Notes: a model not told the origin generated them from the letters alone. Positions 1 through 7,160 are shown, counted from the first letter of the stretch. The stretch is DNA of 14,024 bases from VGMA01 sp964655475 (GCA_964655475.1 CAZZMO010000027.1:1-14024), one strand, 5' to 3'. Numbers and translations: made by a program.

Positions 1-60
1 ATAATTATAATTAAAATTTTCATTTTAATAAATAAAAAACTAATAATTAAAATTTTTTAG
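1..60. repeat. AT-rich intergenic leader with a 14-bp direct repeat
   Basis: The first 60 bases are almost pure A/T, unlike the mixed composition that follows. The 14-mer ATAATTAAAATTTT occurs twice in direct orientation, at 7-20 and 43-56, with start points 36 bp apart. Such DNA could be an upstream activating AT tract for the rnc promoter or the tail of a terminator of a gene to the left. In such low-complexity sequence a 14-mer repeat can arise by chance, so no function is claimed. Confidence 0.5.
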
Positions 61-79
61 AGACTAAAGAGCGGCATAT

Positions 80-104
80 TGCTATGATGGCGTTTTGACA
101 AGGA
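80..104 (+). promoter_or_regulatory. Possible extended -10 promoter and RBS of rnc
   Basis: TG at 80-81, one base, then TATGAT at 83-88 forms an extended -10 element (TGnTATAAT type). No convincing -35 hexamer is seen at the usual spacing, which extended -10 promoters tolerate. A Shine-Dalgarno AAGGA at 100-104 follows, 7 nt before the rnc ATG. Transcription would begin near 95, giving a very short leader. The RBS is well supported; the promoter is inferred. Confidence 0.4.
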
Positions 105-111
105 ATATTCG

Positions 112-813
112 ATGTTTCAGACATTTGAAAACCACCGCCAAGAAATTGAGGAAAAGCTGCGCTATTCTTTTTCTGATCTCTCGTTATTTATTCTCGCTTT
201 TACCCACCGCTCCTTTGTGAATGAAAATCGGAAGATTACCGAAGAGCACAATGAGCGTCTCGAATTTTTGGGAGATGCGATCTTGGGATTTCTCGTGAGT
301 GATTTTTTGTATAAGAAGTTTCCATCTGAAAATGAGGGAAAGTTATCAGAACAGAAAGCGCACCTCGTCGATGCAACTGCTTGCATGGGTTACATGTTAA
401 AGCTTGGCCTTTCGCACCACATCTTGATGGGAAAAGGGGAGCAAACGAACGAGGGGAAAGCGAGAGAGACAATTTTGTCAGATGTTTTTGAAGCATTGAT
501 TGGAGCGATTTATTTAGATGGTGGATTAGAGAAAGTGAAGAGTTTCTTCTTTTCCCACTTTGAAGAAGAGGTCAATAATCTCTTAGAAAAGCCGATCCGC
601 AATTGGAAGGCAGAGCTCCAGGACCTCGTTCAAAAGCTCTATCACATCCAGCCAGAGTATGTGGTTATTCGAGAAGATGGGCCAGATCACTCGAAAACGT
701 TTCACATTGTTGTGAGAGTCTCTGGAAGAGATGTGGGAGAGGGATCAGGTGGCACAAAGAAAATCGCGCAGCAAGCAGCGGCAGAAAATGCGCTAGAGAA
801 GGGGATGGTATGA
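112..813 (+). CDS. rnc: Ribonuclease III
   Basis: This 233-residue protein is a full-length RNase III, the double-stranded-RNA endonuclease that processes rRNA precursors and structured mRNAs in the cytoplasm. The N-terminal catalytic domain (about 10-155) carries the signature NERLEFLGDAIL at 47-58. Metal-binding acidic residues are E48, D55, D124 and E127, by alignment with E. coli E38, D45, D114 and E117. A C-terminal dsRNA-binding domain occupies about 164-230 and ends in the expected Gly/Lys/Ala-rich stretch (GTKKIAQQAAAENAL). The start is supported by AAGGA 7 nt upstream. The stop overlaps the radA start (ATGA), so the two are probably translationally coupled. In Chlamydia the rnc and radA homologues are also neighbours, from memory. 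Confidence 0.97.
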   Translation: MFQTFENHRQEIEEKLRYSFSDLSLFILAFTHRSFVNENRKITEEHNERLEFLGDAILGFLVSDFLYKKFPSENEGKLSEQKAHLVDATACMGYMLKLGLSHHILMGKGEQTNEGKARETILSDVFEALIGAIYLDGGLEKVKSFFFSHFEEEVNNLLEKPIRNWKAELQDLVQKLYHIQPEYVVIREDGPDHSKTFHIVVRVSGRDVGEGSGGTKKIAQQAAAENALEKGMV

Positions 814-2171
814 AGCAGAAAGTTTCTTGGGTTTGTAACGAATGTGGACACAATCAGGTGAAGTGGTCGGGAAGCTGTCTTGCATGTGATAAGTGGAACA
901 CCTTTGAAAAGGTGCTTCAAGAAGATGAGAAAGAGAAGCGCTACCACGCTACAAAGGGGTCGAAGCCAAAAAAGATCCATGAGATTTCGATCGAAGACTT
1001 TCCGAGGTTTTCTACAGGGTTTAACGAATTTGACCGCGTTCTCGGCGGGGGTGTAGTGATGGGGTCTTTGAATCTCATTGGGGGAGACCCTGGGATTGGG
1101 AAGTCGACACTAATGCTCCAAATTTCGAACTACTTTGCTCTTCTCGGGAAAAAAGTCCTCTACATTTGTGGTGAAGAGTCAGAGAAACAGACTTCTTTAA
1201 GAGCGAAGAGGCTTGGTGTTATTGGAGATCTTCTCTATCTCTATAGCGAAACCAATTTTGCCAATATCGCTCAGCAAATTGAAGAGCTCAAGCCTGATGT
1301 GATGATCCTCGATTCGATCCAGATTGTCTATAAGCCAGATCTTCCATCCTGCCCTGGTTCTGTGACGCAAGTGAGAGAAGTCGCGGTCGATTGCATGCAC
1401 ATCGCAAAAGGGCTCGGAGTCACTACCTTTATTATTGGTCATGTTACAAAGCAAGGGGAGATTGCAGGTCCTAGAGTTTTGGAGCACATTGTCGACACGG
1501 TGATGGACTTTGAAGGGGATCGTCGGCAAGGGTTTCGCATGATCCGCATGAGAAAGAATCGCTTTGGCCCGACAGATGACCTCACGATCTTCCAGATGAA
1601 TGAACTAGGGCTTCAAGAAGTAGATAACCCTTCGAGGATGTTCTTAGAGGAGAGGTCTCAGAAAGTGCCAGGCTCTGTCATCATTCCGACGATTGAAGGT
1701 TCGAGAGCATTTCTTGTCGAAGTGCAAGCGCTCGTTGCCTCTTCTGCATTTGCAACATCATCTCGCCGCTCGAGCGGGATTGACCAGAACCGTTTAGCAT
1801 TGCTACTGGCTGTGTTAGAAAAGCGGATTGGTTACCGATTTGGGAATCTAGACGTTTTCTCTTCCATTGTTGGGGGGATGAAGATTACAGAGCCTGCAAT
1901 CGATCTTGGGATTTTAATGGCGATCGGATCTTCATACAGCAACCGCATCCTCGATGAAGATACAGTCTTTGTGGGAGAGGTGGGGCTATCTGGAGAGATC
2001 AGAAGTGTCCCAAGGATTGAGCAGAGGATGAAAGAGGCAAAGCTCATCGGCTTCAACCGCTTTGTTTGTCCTAAACGAAATGTGGATGGGATCGATCAAC
2101 GATTGACACAAGGGCTTGAAATTATCCCCGTACAACTGGTAGAAGAAGTGGTATCTATGTTTATTGGATAA
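810..2171 (+). CDS. radA: DNA repair protein RadA (Sms)
   Basis: RadA is a RecA-like, Lon-related ATPase that acts on recombination intermediates and drives branch migration. The 453-residue product shows every hallmark: an N-terminal C4 zinc finger (C9, C12, C23, C26), Walker A GGDPGIGKST at 91-100, Walker B VMILDS at 164-169, the RadA-specific KNRFG motif at 249-253, and a C-terminal Lon-protease-like domain from about 280. The frame stays open upstream to 603, but the true start is the ATG at 810: AAGGGG lies at 799-804, the protein then begins directly before the zinc finger, and the upstream extension is only a shadow of rnc. It overlaps rnc by 4 nt and is followed 11 nt later by hemC. 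Confidence 0.97.
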   Translation: MKQKVSWVCNECGHNQVKWSGSCLACDKWNTFEKVLQEDEKEKRYHATKGSKPKKIHEISIEDFPRFSTGFNEFDRVLGGGVVMGSLNLIGGDPGIGKSTLMLQISNYFALLGKKVLYICGEESEKQTSLRAKRLGVIGDLLYLYSETNFANIAQQIEELKPDVMILDSIQIVYKPDLPSCPGSVTQVREVAVDCMHIAKGLGVTTFIIGHVTKQGEIAGPRVLEHIVDTVMDFEGDRRQGFRMIRMRKNRFGPTDDLTIFQMNELGLQEVDNPSRMFLEERSQKVPGSVIIPTIEGSRAFLVEVQALVASSAFATSSRRSSGIDQNRLALLLAVLEKRIGYRFGNLDVFSSIVGGMKITEPAIDLGILMAIGSSYSNRILDEDTVFVGEVGLSGEIRSVPRIEQRMKEAKLIGFNRFVCPKRNVDGIDQRLTQGLEIIPVQLVEEVVSMFIG

Positions 2172-2182
2172 CCAGAGGTAGT

Positions 2183-2839
2183 ATGGATCGTGTATCAGTT
2201 GCGAGTAGGCAGTCGAGGCTTGCCCTTCAGCAAGTCCAAGAAGTATTAGAAGAGCTTCAAGCGTTTCATCCCTGTTTAGAGTTTGATGTCCACTCTACTG
2301 TTACCACCGGAGATCTCGATAAAACGACCTCACTTCGAACGATGGGAGCTACCGATTTTTTCACAAAAGAGGTGGATCAATTTCTACTCGAAAACAAATG
2401 TCAGATAGCGATTCACTCTGCAAAAGACTTACCTGATCCTATGCATCCTGATCTCGATATCATTGCCCTTACAAAAGGGGTGGATTCGAGAGATGTTCTT
2501 GTACTCAGAGAGGGGATGAATGTAGAGGCTCTGCCTGCAGGGGCAAAGATTGCTACTTCATCGCAGCGAAGGATGGAAGTGATTCAAGAATTAAGGTCTG
2601 ATCTAACGCTCGTCGACATTCGTGGTAATATCGATGAGAGATTAGAGAAACTCTTTTCTCATGAAGTGGATGGTGTTGTGATGGCACGCGCTGCACTCAT
2701 TCGTCTTCAATTAACGCACCTCAATCAAATTTTTCTCGAAGGGCCCACGGCCGCTTTACAGGGGAGACTTGCCGTTGTTGCACGTAAAGATGATATGAAG
2801 ATGAGAGATCTTTTTTCTTGTTTAAAAGTAGTCAAATAA
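2183..2839 (+). CDS. hemC: Hydroxymethylbilane synthase (porphobilinogen deaminase), lacking the third domain
   Basis: HemC condenses four porphobilinogens into hydroxymethylbilane for haem synthesis. The product has the N-terminal signature ASRQSRLALQQ (7-17), TTGDLD (41-46), the catalytic-Asp motif HSAKDLP (78-84, D82 equivalent to E. coli D84), and the cofactor-contacting segments SSQRRME (125-131) and VDIRGNIDERL. It is 218 residues against 313 in E. coli and stops just after the segment that closes domain 1 (ALQGRLAVVARKDD). Domain 3, whose Cys (E. coli C242) covalently carries the dipyrromethane cofactor, is absent. The only Cys near the C-terminus, in FSCLKVVK, is not in the family context. 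I recall other chlamydial HemC proteins as also short, so this may be a clade trait. RBS AGAGG at 2174-2178. Confidence 0.93.
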   Translation: MDRVSVASRQSRLALQQVQEVLEELQAFHPCLEFDVHSTVTTGDLDKTTSLRTMGATDFFTKEVDQFLLENKCQIAIHSAKDLPDPMHPDLDIIALTKGVDSRDVLVLREGMNVEALPAGAKIATSSQRRMEVIQELRSDLTLVDIRGNIDERLEKLFSHEVDGVVMARAALIRLQLTHLNQIFLEGPTAALQGRLAVVARKDDMKMRDLFSCLKVVK

Positions 2840-2875
2840 AGTATCCCTAAGAGAATATTTTTCGAGGTCATAGCT

Positions 2876-3556
2876 ATGTTCACGAATAAAAAGTCGATTC
2901 TCTATTTAGGTTTAAATCCGAGCCACTATCAGAAAGAGCGGCCGATGGTACATTGCCCTGTCATTAAAATTGTACCGAGATCGAAAGAGTGTCCTGAAAT
3001 CAGGGAAGTATTCTCGAAGATCGAAGAGTATTCTCATATCGTTTTTACGAGTAAGAATGGCGTTAGGATCTTTTTTGATTGTTTAGAAGCATTTGGACAC
3101 GATCGTGAAAAGCTGAAGTCAGCTGTTGTGATTGCAGTAGGGCGCATTACAGCTCTTTGCCTAGAAAAAGAGGGGCTCTCTGCAAATTATGTAGCAGGAA
3201 ATGAGTGTCAAGAGGGGATCATCGATATCTTGTCAGAAATTGATCTCGAAGGGGCGAATATTTTACTCCCAAGATCCTCAATTGCAAGACCGCTTCTTTC
3301 AGAATATCTGGAAGAGCACAAGATCAAACACCAAATTTGCTCCCTTTACGATACCATTACTCATCGACCTGATGAACTGCCGAATCTCAATGATGTAGGA
3401 GAGATCATTTTTACGAGTCCATCCACTGTCGATGCGTTCTTTGAAATTTTCGATCGCGTGCCAGAAGATATACAGCTAACGGCACTCGGGCCGATTACAA
3501 GAAAAGCACTTCGCGAAAAGGTGCAACACCTGTATGATGAGATCGCTGCTTGTTAA
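2876..3556 (+). CDS. hemD: Probable uroporphyrinogen-III synthase (HemD family)
   Basis: HemD cyclises hydroxymethylbilane with inversion of ring D to give uroporphyrinogen III, the step directly after HemC. The 226-residue product has the weakly conserved but recognisable HemD pattern of two Rossmann-like halves. The first half shows FTSKNGV at 57-63 and AVGRITALCLEKEG at 87-100. The second shows ILLPRSS at 129-135, FTSPSTVDAFF at 179-189 and ALGPITRKALRE at 203-214. Its position 36 nt after hemC strongly supports the assignment, since the family is too divergent to name securely from motifs alone. CGAGG at 2863-2867 is a plausible RBS for the ATG at 2876. sodA follows after 13 nt. Confidence 0.85.
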   Translation: MFTNKKSILYLGLNPSHYQKERPMVHCPVIKIVPRSKECPEIREVFSKIEEYSHIVFTSKNGVRIFFDCLEAFGHDREKLKSAVVIAVGRITALCLEKEGLSANYVAGNECQEGIIDILSEIDLEGANILLPRSSIARPLLSEYLEEHKIKHQICSLYDTITHRPDELPNLNDVGEIIFTSPSTVDAFFEIFDRVPEDIQLTALGPITRKALREKVQHLYDEIAAC

Positions 3557-3569
3557 CATAGGAGATACG

Positions 3570-4190
3570 ATGTCAGAAGGACCCTTTACTTTATCTAAAT
3601 TACCTTACGCATACGACGCGCTCGAGCCCCATATCGATGCAAAGACGATGGAAATTCACCACACGAAACATCATCAGGCATACATTACAAATCTCAATAA
3701 GGCGATCGTCGATTTCAAAATCGGAGAAACAGATTTAGAGAGCATCTTAGCTCACCACTCTGATAAGCCTGCTGTTCGCAACCATGGGGGAGGGCACTAC
3801 AACCATCTCTTCTTTTGGAAGATCATCACTCCAGGAGGCTCTAATGAGCCCAGAGGAGTACTTGCAAAAGCCCTCGTCGATCAGTTTGGATCGTTCGAAC
3901 AATTTAAAGAAGAATTCACGAAAGCATCAAGTAGCCGCTTTGGATCAGGATGGGCATGGCTCGTCATGACAGAAAAAGGGGAGCTCAAGATCATTTCTAC
4001 AGCGAATCAGGATGTTCCATTTCTTTCGAAGACAGGTGGCCTCGATGGAGCGACCCCACTTCTTGGTCTCGATGTGTGGGAGCACGCTTATTATTTAAAA
4101 TATCAAAATAGACGAGCAGATTATATTAATGCTTTTTATAATATAATTAACTGGTCTATTGTTGGAGAAATTTATATACGTATTACTTAG
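3570..4190 (+). CDS. sodA: Superoxide dismutase, manganese type
   Basis: This 206-residue Mn/Fe-family dismutase converts superoxide to hydrogen peroxide and oxygen. Metal ligands by alignment are H30 (EIHHTKHH), H79 (GGGHYNHLFFW), D168 and H172 (LDVWEHAYYLKYQNRRADY). Gly at 74/75 in the GGGH segment and Gln147 in STANQDVP are the residues that typify Mn-dependent rather than Fe-dependent enzymes, so manganese is inferred. The frame is open from 3534, but AGGAG at 3560-3564 places the start at the ATG at 3570, which matches the family N-terminus (LPYAYDALEPHID). No signal peptide, hence cytosolic. The last 35 codons are noticeably richer in A/T than the rest, but the protein is complete and collinear with the family. 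Confidence 0.96.
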   Translation: MSEGPFTLSKLPYAYDALEPHIDAKTMEIHHTKHHQAYITNLNKAIVDFKIGETDLESILAHHSDKPAVRNHGGGHYNHLFFWKIITPGGSNEPRGVLAKALVDQFGSFEQFKEEFTKASSSRFGSGWAWLVMTEKGELKIISTANQDVPFLSKTGGLDGATPLLGLDVWEHAYYLKYQNRRADYINAFYNIINWSIVGEIYIRIT

Positions 4191-4215
4191 AATTATAGAA
4201 CTCTAAGGTTGTTTT
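4186..4215 (+). terminator. Weak terminator-like hairpin after sodA
   Basis: CTTAGA at 4186-4191 (containing the sodA stop codon) is perfectly complementary to TCTAAG at 4202-4207, with a 10-nt loop, followed by GGTTGTTTT. A 6-bp A/T-leaning stem with a broken T tract is at best a weak intrinsic terminator. Its T tract overlaps the proposed -35 of accD. Confidence 0.3.
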
Positions 4216-4238
4216 CATTTTGAGATTTGTGGTATAAA
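4209..4238 (+). promoter_or_regulatory. Putative promoter of the accD-dut-ptsN unit
   Basis: TTGTTT at 4209-4214 and TATAAA at 4233-4238 are separated by 18 bp, a reasonable housekeeping-sigma layout. The -10 ends 8 nt before the accD ATG, which would put the transcript start at or within a few bases of the start codon. No Shine-Dalgarno sequence lies between them. Confidence 0.45.
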
Positions 4239-4246
4239 GTCAGCAT

Positions 4247-5098
4247 ATGGATTTTTTACGCTTGTTTACTAGGCAGACGCCTAAAATTAAAGTTCAAACT
4301 ACTAAAAAAGATAGTTTTAGTGGTTGGGTAAAGTGTAGTGGTTGTGCTGAAACAATCCACGCAAATGAATTAAAAGAAACTTTGCACTGCTGTCCTAAGT
4401 GTGGTTATCACTACCGGATCACAGCAAAGCAAAGAATTGAGCTCATCGCTGATGAGGGGACATTTGAAGAAATGTTTGCTCATCTAAAGCCTAAAGACCC
4501 CCTCTCTTTTGAAGATGAAGAGAAGTATTCAGACCGTTTGGTCAAAGCAAGGTCTAAATCGGGGCGAGATGAGGCAGTCATCGTAGGGAGAGCCGATGTT
4601 CATGGACATTCGGTCGCTCTTGGGGTGATGGACTTCTCCTTTATGGGAGGCTCGATGGGATCTGTCGTGGGGGAAAGGCTCACACTTTTAATTGAATATG
4701 CGACCCAGAGTTCTCTTCCTCTCATCATCGTCTCTGCTTCAGGTGGAGCGAGGATGCAAGAATCAATATACTCTCTCATGCAGATGGCAAAAACTTCCGC
4801 CGCTCTTGCGAAATTTGGAAAAAAAGGTTTACCTTACATCTCTGTTCTTACAAACCCGACAACAGGGGGAGTGACCGCTTCCTTTGCATCCCTCGGGGAT
4901 GTGATCTTAGCAGAGCCTGGGGCTCTCATTGGCTTTGCTGGCCCTCGGGTTGTGGAGCAAACGATTGGTCATAAATTGCCTGAAGGGGCGCAAAGATCAG
5001 AATTCCTCTTAGAAAAGGGGATGGTTGATTTAGTGGTAAAGCGATCAGAATTGAAAAAGAAAATCTCCTTTTTTATTGATTTCCTAAGGAAAAGCTAG
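4247..5098 (+). CDS. accD: Acetyl-CoA carboxylase carboxyltransferase subunit beta
   Basis: AccD is the beta half of the carboxyltransferase that makes malonyl-CoA for fatty-acid synthesis; it works with AccA, AccB and AccC, none of which is in this window. The 283-residue product has the N-terminal C4 zinc ribbon (C30, C33, C49, C52) followed by a crotonase-fold carboxyltransferase domain with GGSMGSVVGE, SGGARMQES, TNPTTGGVTASFASLGD and GFAGPRVVEQTI. The length is slightly below the roughly 300 residues of E. coli. The ATG at 4247 is right for the family N-terminus but has no Shine-Dalgarno sequence, and a -10-like hexamer ends 8 nt upstream, suggesting a leaderless message. The stop shares one base with the dut start. 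Confidence 0.96.
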   Translation: MDFLRLFTRQTPKIKVQTTKKDSFSGWVKCSGCAETIHANELKETLHCCPKCGYHYRITAKQRIELIADEGTFEEMFAHLKPKDPLSFEDEEKYSDRLVKARSKSGRDEAVIVGRADVHGHSVALGVMDFSFMGGSMGSVVGERLTLLIEYATQSSLPLIIVSASGGARMQESIYSLMQMAKTSAALAKFGKKGLPYISVLTNPTTGGVTASFASLGDVILAEPGALIGFAGPRVVEQTIGHKLPEGAQRSEFLLEKGMVDLVVKRSELKKKISFFIDFLRKS

Positions 5099-5535
5099 TG
5101 AAAAAACAAGTTGAAGTAGTCGCAAAAGAGGGAGCAAAACTCCCATTTTACGCATCAGAAGGGGCTGCTGGTGCAGACGTGTCAGCCCATCTCGAAGAAA
5201 ATATGACCATCCTTCCAGGGTGTATGGGACTTGTCCCAACAGGTCTATTTTTTGCGATCCCCCCTGGTTATGAAATTCAAGTAAGACCTCGAAGTGGCCT
5301 CGCATTTCGCCACCAATTGACGGTCCTCAACTCCCCAGGTACAATCGATAGCGATTACCGAGGAGAGCTTAAAGTTCTTTTAATGAATTTGGGTCACGAC
5401 CCTTTTGTGGTTGAGCCTGGCATGAGAATTGCGCAAATCATCCTTGCACCTGTCGTGCAAGCGGAGTTTGTCACAGCAGACGCTCTATCAGGAACTGTAA
5501 GAGGAGAAATGGGATTTGGGCACACGGGAATTTGA
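5098..5535 (+). CDS. dut: dUTP pyrophosphatase (trimeric dUTPase)
   Basis: Dut hydrolyses dUTP to dUMP and pyrophosphate, keeping uracil out of DNA and feeding thymidylate synthesis. The 145-residue product has the trimeric-family motifs: AGADVSA (24-30), RPRSGLAF (63-70, phosphate-binding Ser), GTIDSDYRGE (81-90, catalytic Asp on a beta-hairpin), RIAQIILAPV (110-119), and the glycine-rich C-terminal motif RGEMGFGHTG (135-144). In that last motif His replaces the usual Ser. The start is GTG at 5098, overlapping the accD stop by one base, with AAGGA at 5086-5090 as a strong Shine-Dalgarno. The last 20 bases are also coding for the next gene. Confidence 0.95.
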   Translation: MKKQVEVVAKEGAKLPFYASEGAAGADVSAHLEENMTILPGCMGLVPTGLFFAIPPGYEIQVRPRSGLAFRHQLTVLNSPGTIDSDYRGELKVLLMNLGHDPFVVEPGMRIAQIILAPVVQAEFVTADALSGTVRGEMGFGHTGI

Positions 5536-6007
5536 CGATATCGACATTCTAGAGATGATCGATGAACGTCACATGACATTTTTATCATGCGAACATTCAA
5601 AAGAGGCGATCGAAATATTGATCGACCGTTTGAGTGCTACAGGAGCAGTCGTTCATCCAGAGCAAGTATTACAAGCAGCTCTTCACCGAGAAAAGATTGT
5701 TTCAACGGGAATCGGCCTCGGCATTGCTCTTCCTCACGCAAGAGTCGATAATATCGAAGAATTTTTCATCGCTGTAGGGATTCAAAAAGAGGGTTCCATT
5801 TCATGGGTTTCTCTCGATAGCATTCCAGTTAGAATTGTTTTTCTCGTCGTCGGACCACAAAATCAAGACACTCTTTATCTCAAAGTATTATCAAAATTAA
5901 CAGAGATCATGCGGACTCCAGAGATGAGGAACGAGCTTCTTCATGCAAAAGAGATCTCTGAACTGGTGCATATATTCGAAAACTGTTACAGTTTGGAAGA
6001 GGTGTAA
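5516..6007 (+). CDS. ptsN: PTS IIA-like nitrogen-regulatory protein, paralogue 1
   Basis: This 163-residue protein is a single EIIA domain of the fructose/mannitol-nitrogen class. The phospho-accepting histidine is H74 in GIGLGIALPHARVD. PtsN proteins receive phosphate from an EI/HPr-type relay and act mainly as regulators rather than sugar transporters. The start called here is TTG at 5516: GAGGAG at 5501-5506 lies 9 nt upstream, and the resulting N-terminus has the family length before the first helix. An in-frame ATG at 5555 is the alternative but has only a weak RBS. The chosen start lies inside the last codons of dut (20-nt overlap), implying coupled translation. No sugar permease gene is nearby, consistent with regulation. 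Confidence 0.93.
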   Translation: MGTREFDDIDILEMIDERHMTFLSCEHSKEAIEILIDRLSATGAVVHPEQVLQAALHREKIVSTGIGLGIALPHARVDNIEEFFIAVGIQKEGSISWVSLDSIPVRIVFLVVGPQNQDTLYLKVLSKLTEIMRTPEMRNELLHAKEISELVHIFENCYSLEEV

Positions 6008-6011
6008 GACT

Positions 6012-6701
6012 ATGGATTTGAAACTTTCTGAAGTAGCAGAGTTGCTTAACGTTTCTGAAACAACAGTTGAAAGATGGGTTGCTGAAGGGAGTATCCCTTC
6101 TTACCAGCTTCAACAAGAAGTTAGGTTCAATCGAATAGAGATTGAAGATTGGGTGATGAATGCAGGTCAAGGGGGGCACCGCTTTTTTGAAGTGACCCTT
6201 GCACAAGGTGCATGGAATCAATTCGGTCTTTATCGAGCCATCCACAAAGGGGATGTCATCGATCAGATCGAAGAGAGAGAAAAAGATGAACTCATCCAAA
6301 AAGTCATGAAACAAATTTCAAAACCTCTTTCACTCGATGCTGATCTCGTCTCAGAGCTCCTCATCGATCGTGAAAACCTCATGCCTACATCACTTGGACA
6401 TGGAATTGCTGTCCCTCACACAAGAGACTTTCTCTTGAAAGGGCTTTTTGATGCTGTAACGGTCGTCTTTCCTGAGACTCCTATCGATTGGGGATCTTTG
6501 GATGGTGAGCCTGTTCACACTCTCTTTTTCCTCTTTGGATGTGATGATCGGCGCCATTTGAATCTTCTTGCAAAAATCGCTCACCTCGCGAGCAATCAAG
6601 AAGCGTTAGCCTTTCTCAAAACACGTCCGAATAAAGGGGACCTCTTGAATTACATCAAGAATTGGGAAGCCTCGGTTCGTGTGGGACTGGCAGTCGTTTA
6701 A
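6012..6701 (+). CDS. ptsN: HTH-EIIA fusion: PTS IIA-like regulatory protein, paralogue 2
   Basis: This 229-residue protein joins two domains. Residues 1-50 form an excisionase/MerR-like helix-turn-helix (LSEVAELLNVSETTVERWVAEG, then a wing with RFNRIEIEDWV), of the kind that binds DNA. Residues about 80-220 form an EIIA domain with the phosphorylatable H136 in LGHGIAVPHTRD. Phosphorylation state could therefore be read out through DNA binding; that is inference. From memory, Chlamydia also encodes two adjacent ptsN genes. The frame is open upstream to 5943, but AGAGG just upstream and the HTH N-terminus favour the ATG at 6012, 4 nt after the ptsN1 stop. The stop at 6699-6701 abuts the stop of the opposing gene. 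Confidence 0.92.
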   Translation: MDLKLSEVAELLNVSETTVERWVAEGSIPSYQLQQEVRFNRIEIEDWVMNAGQGGHRFFEVTLAQGAWNQFGLYRAIHKGDVIDQIEEREKDELIQKVMKQISKPLSLDADLVSELLIDRENLMPTSLGHGIAVPHTRDFLLKGLFDAVTVVFPETPIDWGSLDGEPVHTLFFLFGCDDRRHLNLLAKIAHLASNQEALAFLKTRPNKGDLLNYIKNWEASVRVGLAVV

Positions 6702-7133
6702 TTACTTAAAGTATTGATTGTAAACGTCTTGAACTTTCTTCAGGTCTTTTTCTTTGACGTACCCTTTATCGACAAGATAATCGGTAAAGTCGCTGATGTA
6801 TTCTCGACCTGCGAGTGTGATGCCACTTGTGATGAGAGAAATCCCAATGATGCGAAACGGCTGTGGATATTGAGTGAGGATCACCCCTGCAGCGACAAGA
6901 GCTCCCCCTTTGAGGAAGTCTGAATAGCTTGCATATTCTACATGAGCTCTGGGGTGTTTGCAGATGATCAAGACATCTCTTGCAAGCTCATACTTTTCTT
7001 CCATAGAAAGCCCATCAATCCACGCTATATGATCAATGCCACGCTCTTCCAGAATTTGGAGCATTGGTGTCATTTCACCTTTAAGAAGGGGAGGGGACAA
7101 AAAAAGAAAGAGTACACTGAGCCATCTCTTCAT
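6702..7133 (-). CDS. Putative exported or membrane protein of unknown function
   Basis: I do not recognise this 143-residue protein. It begins MKRWLSVLFLFLSPP, a plausible signal peptide or membrane anchor (two basic residues, then about 12 hydrophobic ones). Residues 25-70 are charged and probably helical (LQILEERGIDHIAWIDGLSMEEKYELA). Two Gly-rich hydrophobic stretches at about 75-88 and 93-109 could be membrane segments or a hairpin, and the tail is charged. It lies 27 nt downstream of clpC on the same strand but has no Shine-Dalgarno, and its start codon sits in the loop of a terminator-like hairpin, so expression may depend on read-through. Its stop abuts that of ptsN2. The coherent signal-peptide pattern argues that it is real. 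Confidence 0.65.
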   Translation of the reverse strand: MKRWLSVLFLFLSPPLLKGEMTPMLQILEERGIDHIAWIDGLSMEEKYELARDVLIICKHPRAHVEYASYSDFLKGGALVAAGVILTQYPQPFRIIGISLITSGITLAGREYISDFTDYLVDKGYVKEKDLKKVQDVYNQYFK

Positions 7134-7150
7134 AGAGGGTCAGTGTACTC
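7098..7150 (-). terminator. clpC terminator-like hairpin overlapping the next start codon
   Basis: Read on the - strand, GAGTACACTGA (7150-7140) pairs perfectly over 11 bp with TCAGTGTACTC (7120-7110) and is followed at once by TTTCTTTTTTTG (7109-7098), the layout of a rho-independent terminator 11 nt after the clpC stop. The 19-nt loop contains a smaller CTCT/AGAG stem whose tetraloop ATGA holds the start codon of the downstream gene. The T tract is read as Phe/Leu codons of its signal peptide. Confidence 0.7.
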
Positions 7151-7160
7151 GGAACAATAT

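Noticed and set aside
603..809. Upstream extension of the radA frame (69 extra residues)
   Set aside because: It is the shadow of the rnc dsRNA-binding domain; the ATG at 810 has a good ribosome-binding site and gives the family-standard zinc-finger N-terminus.
2840..2875. Frameshift hiding HemC domain 3
   Set aside because: Only 36 nt separate hemC and hemD and they show no domain 3 sequence in any frame, so the shortness is genuine.
3534..3569. Earlier in-frame start for sodA
   Set aside because: The ATG at 3534 lies inside hemD and lacks a ribosome-binding site, whereas AGGAG sits 5 nt before the ATG at 3570.
4085..4420. A/T-rich stretch over the sodA end and accD start as a recombination scar
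   Set aside because: Both proteins are complete and collinear with their families, and the sodA-accD adjacency is, from memory, also found in Chlamydia; the composition shift alone is insufficient.
5943..6011. Earlier in-frame start for ptsN2
   Set aside because: It would overlap ptsN1 by 65 nt and add residues before the HTH; the ATG at 6012 has AGAGG upstream and fits the domain.
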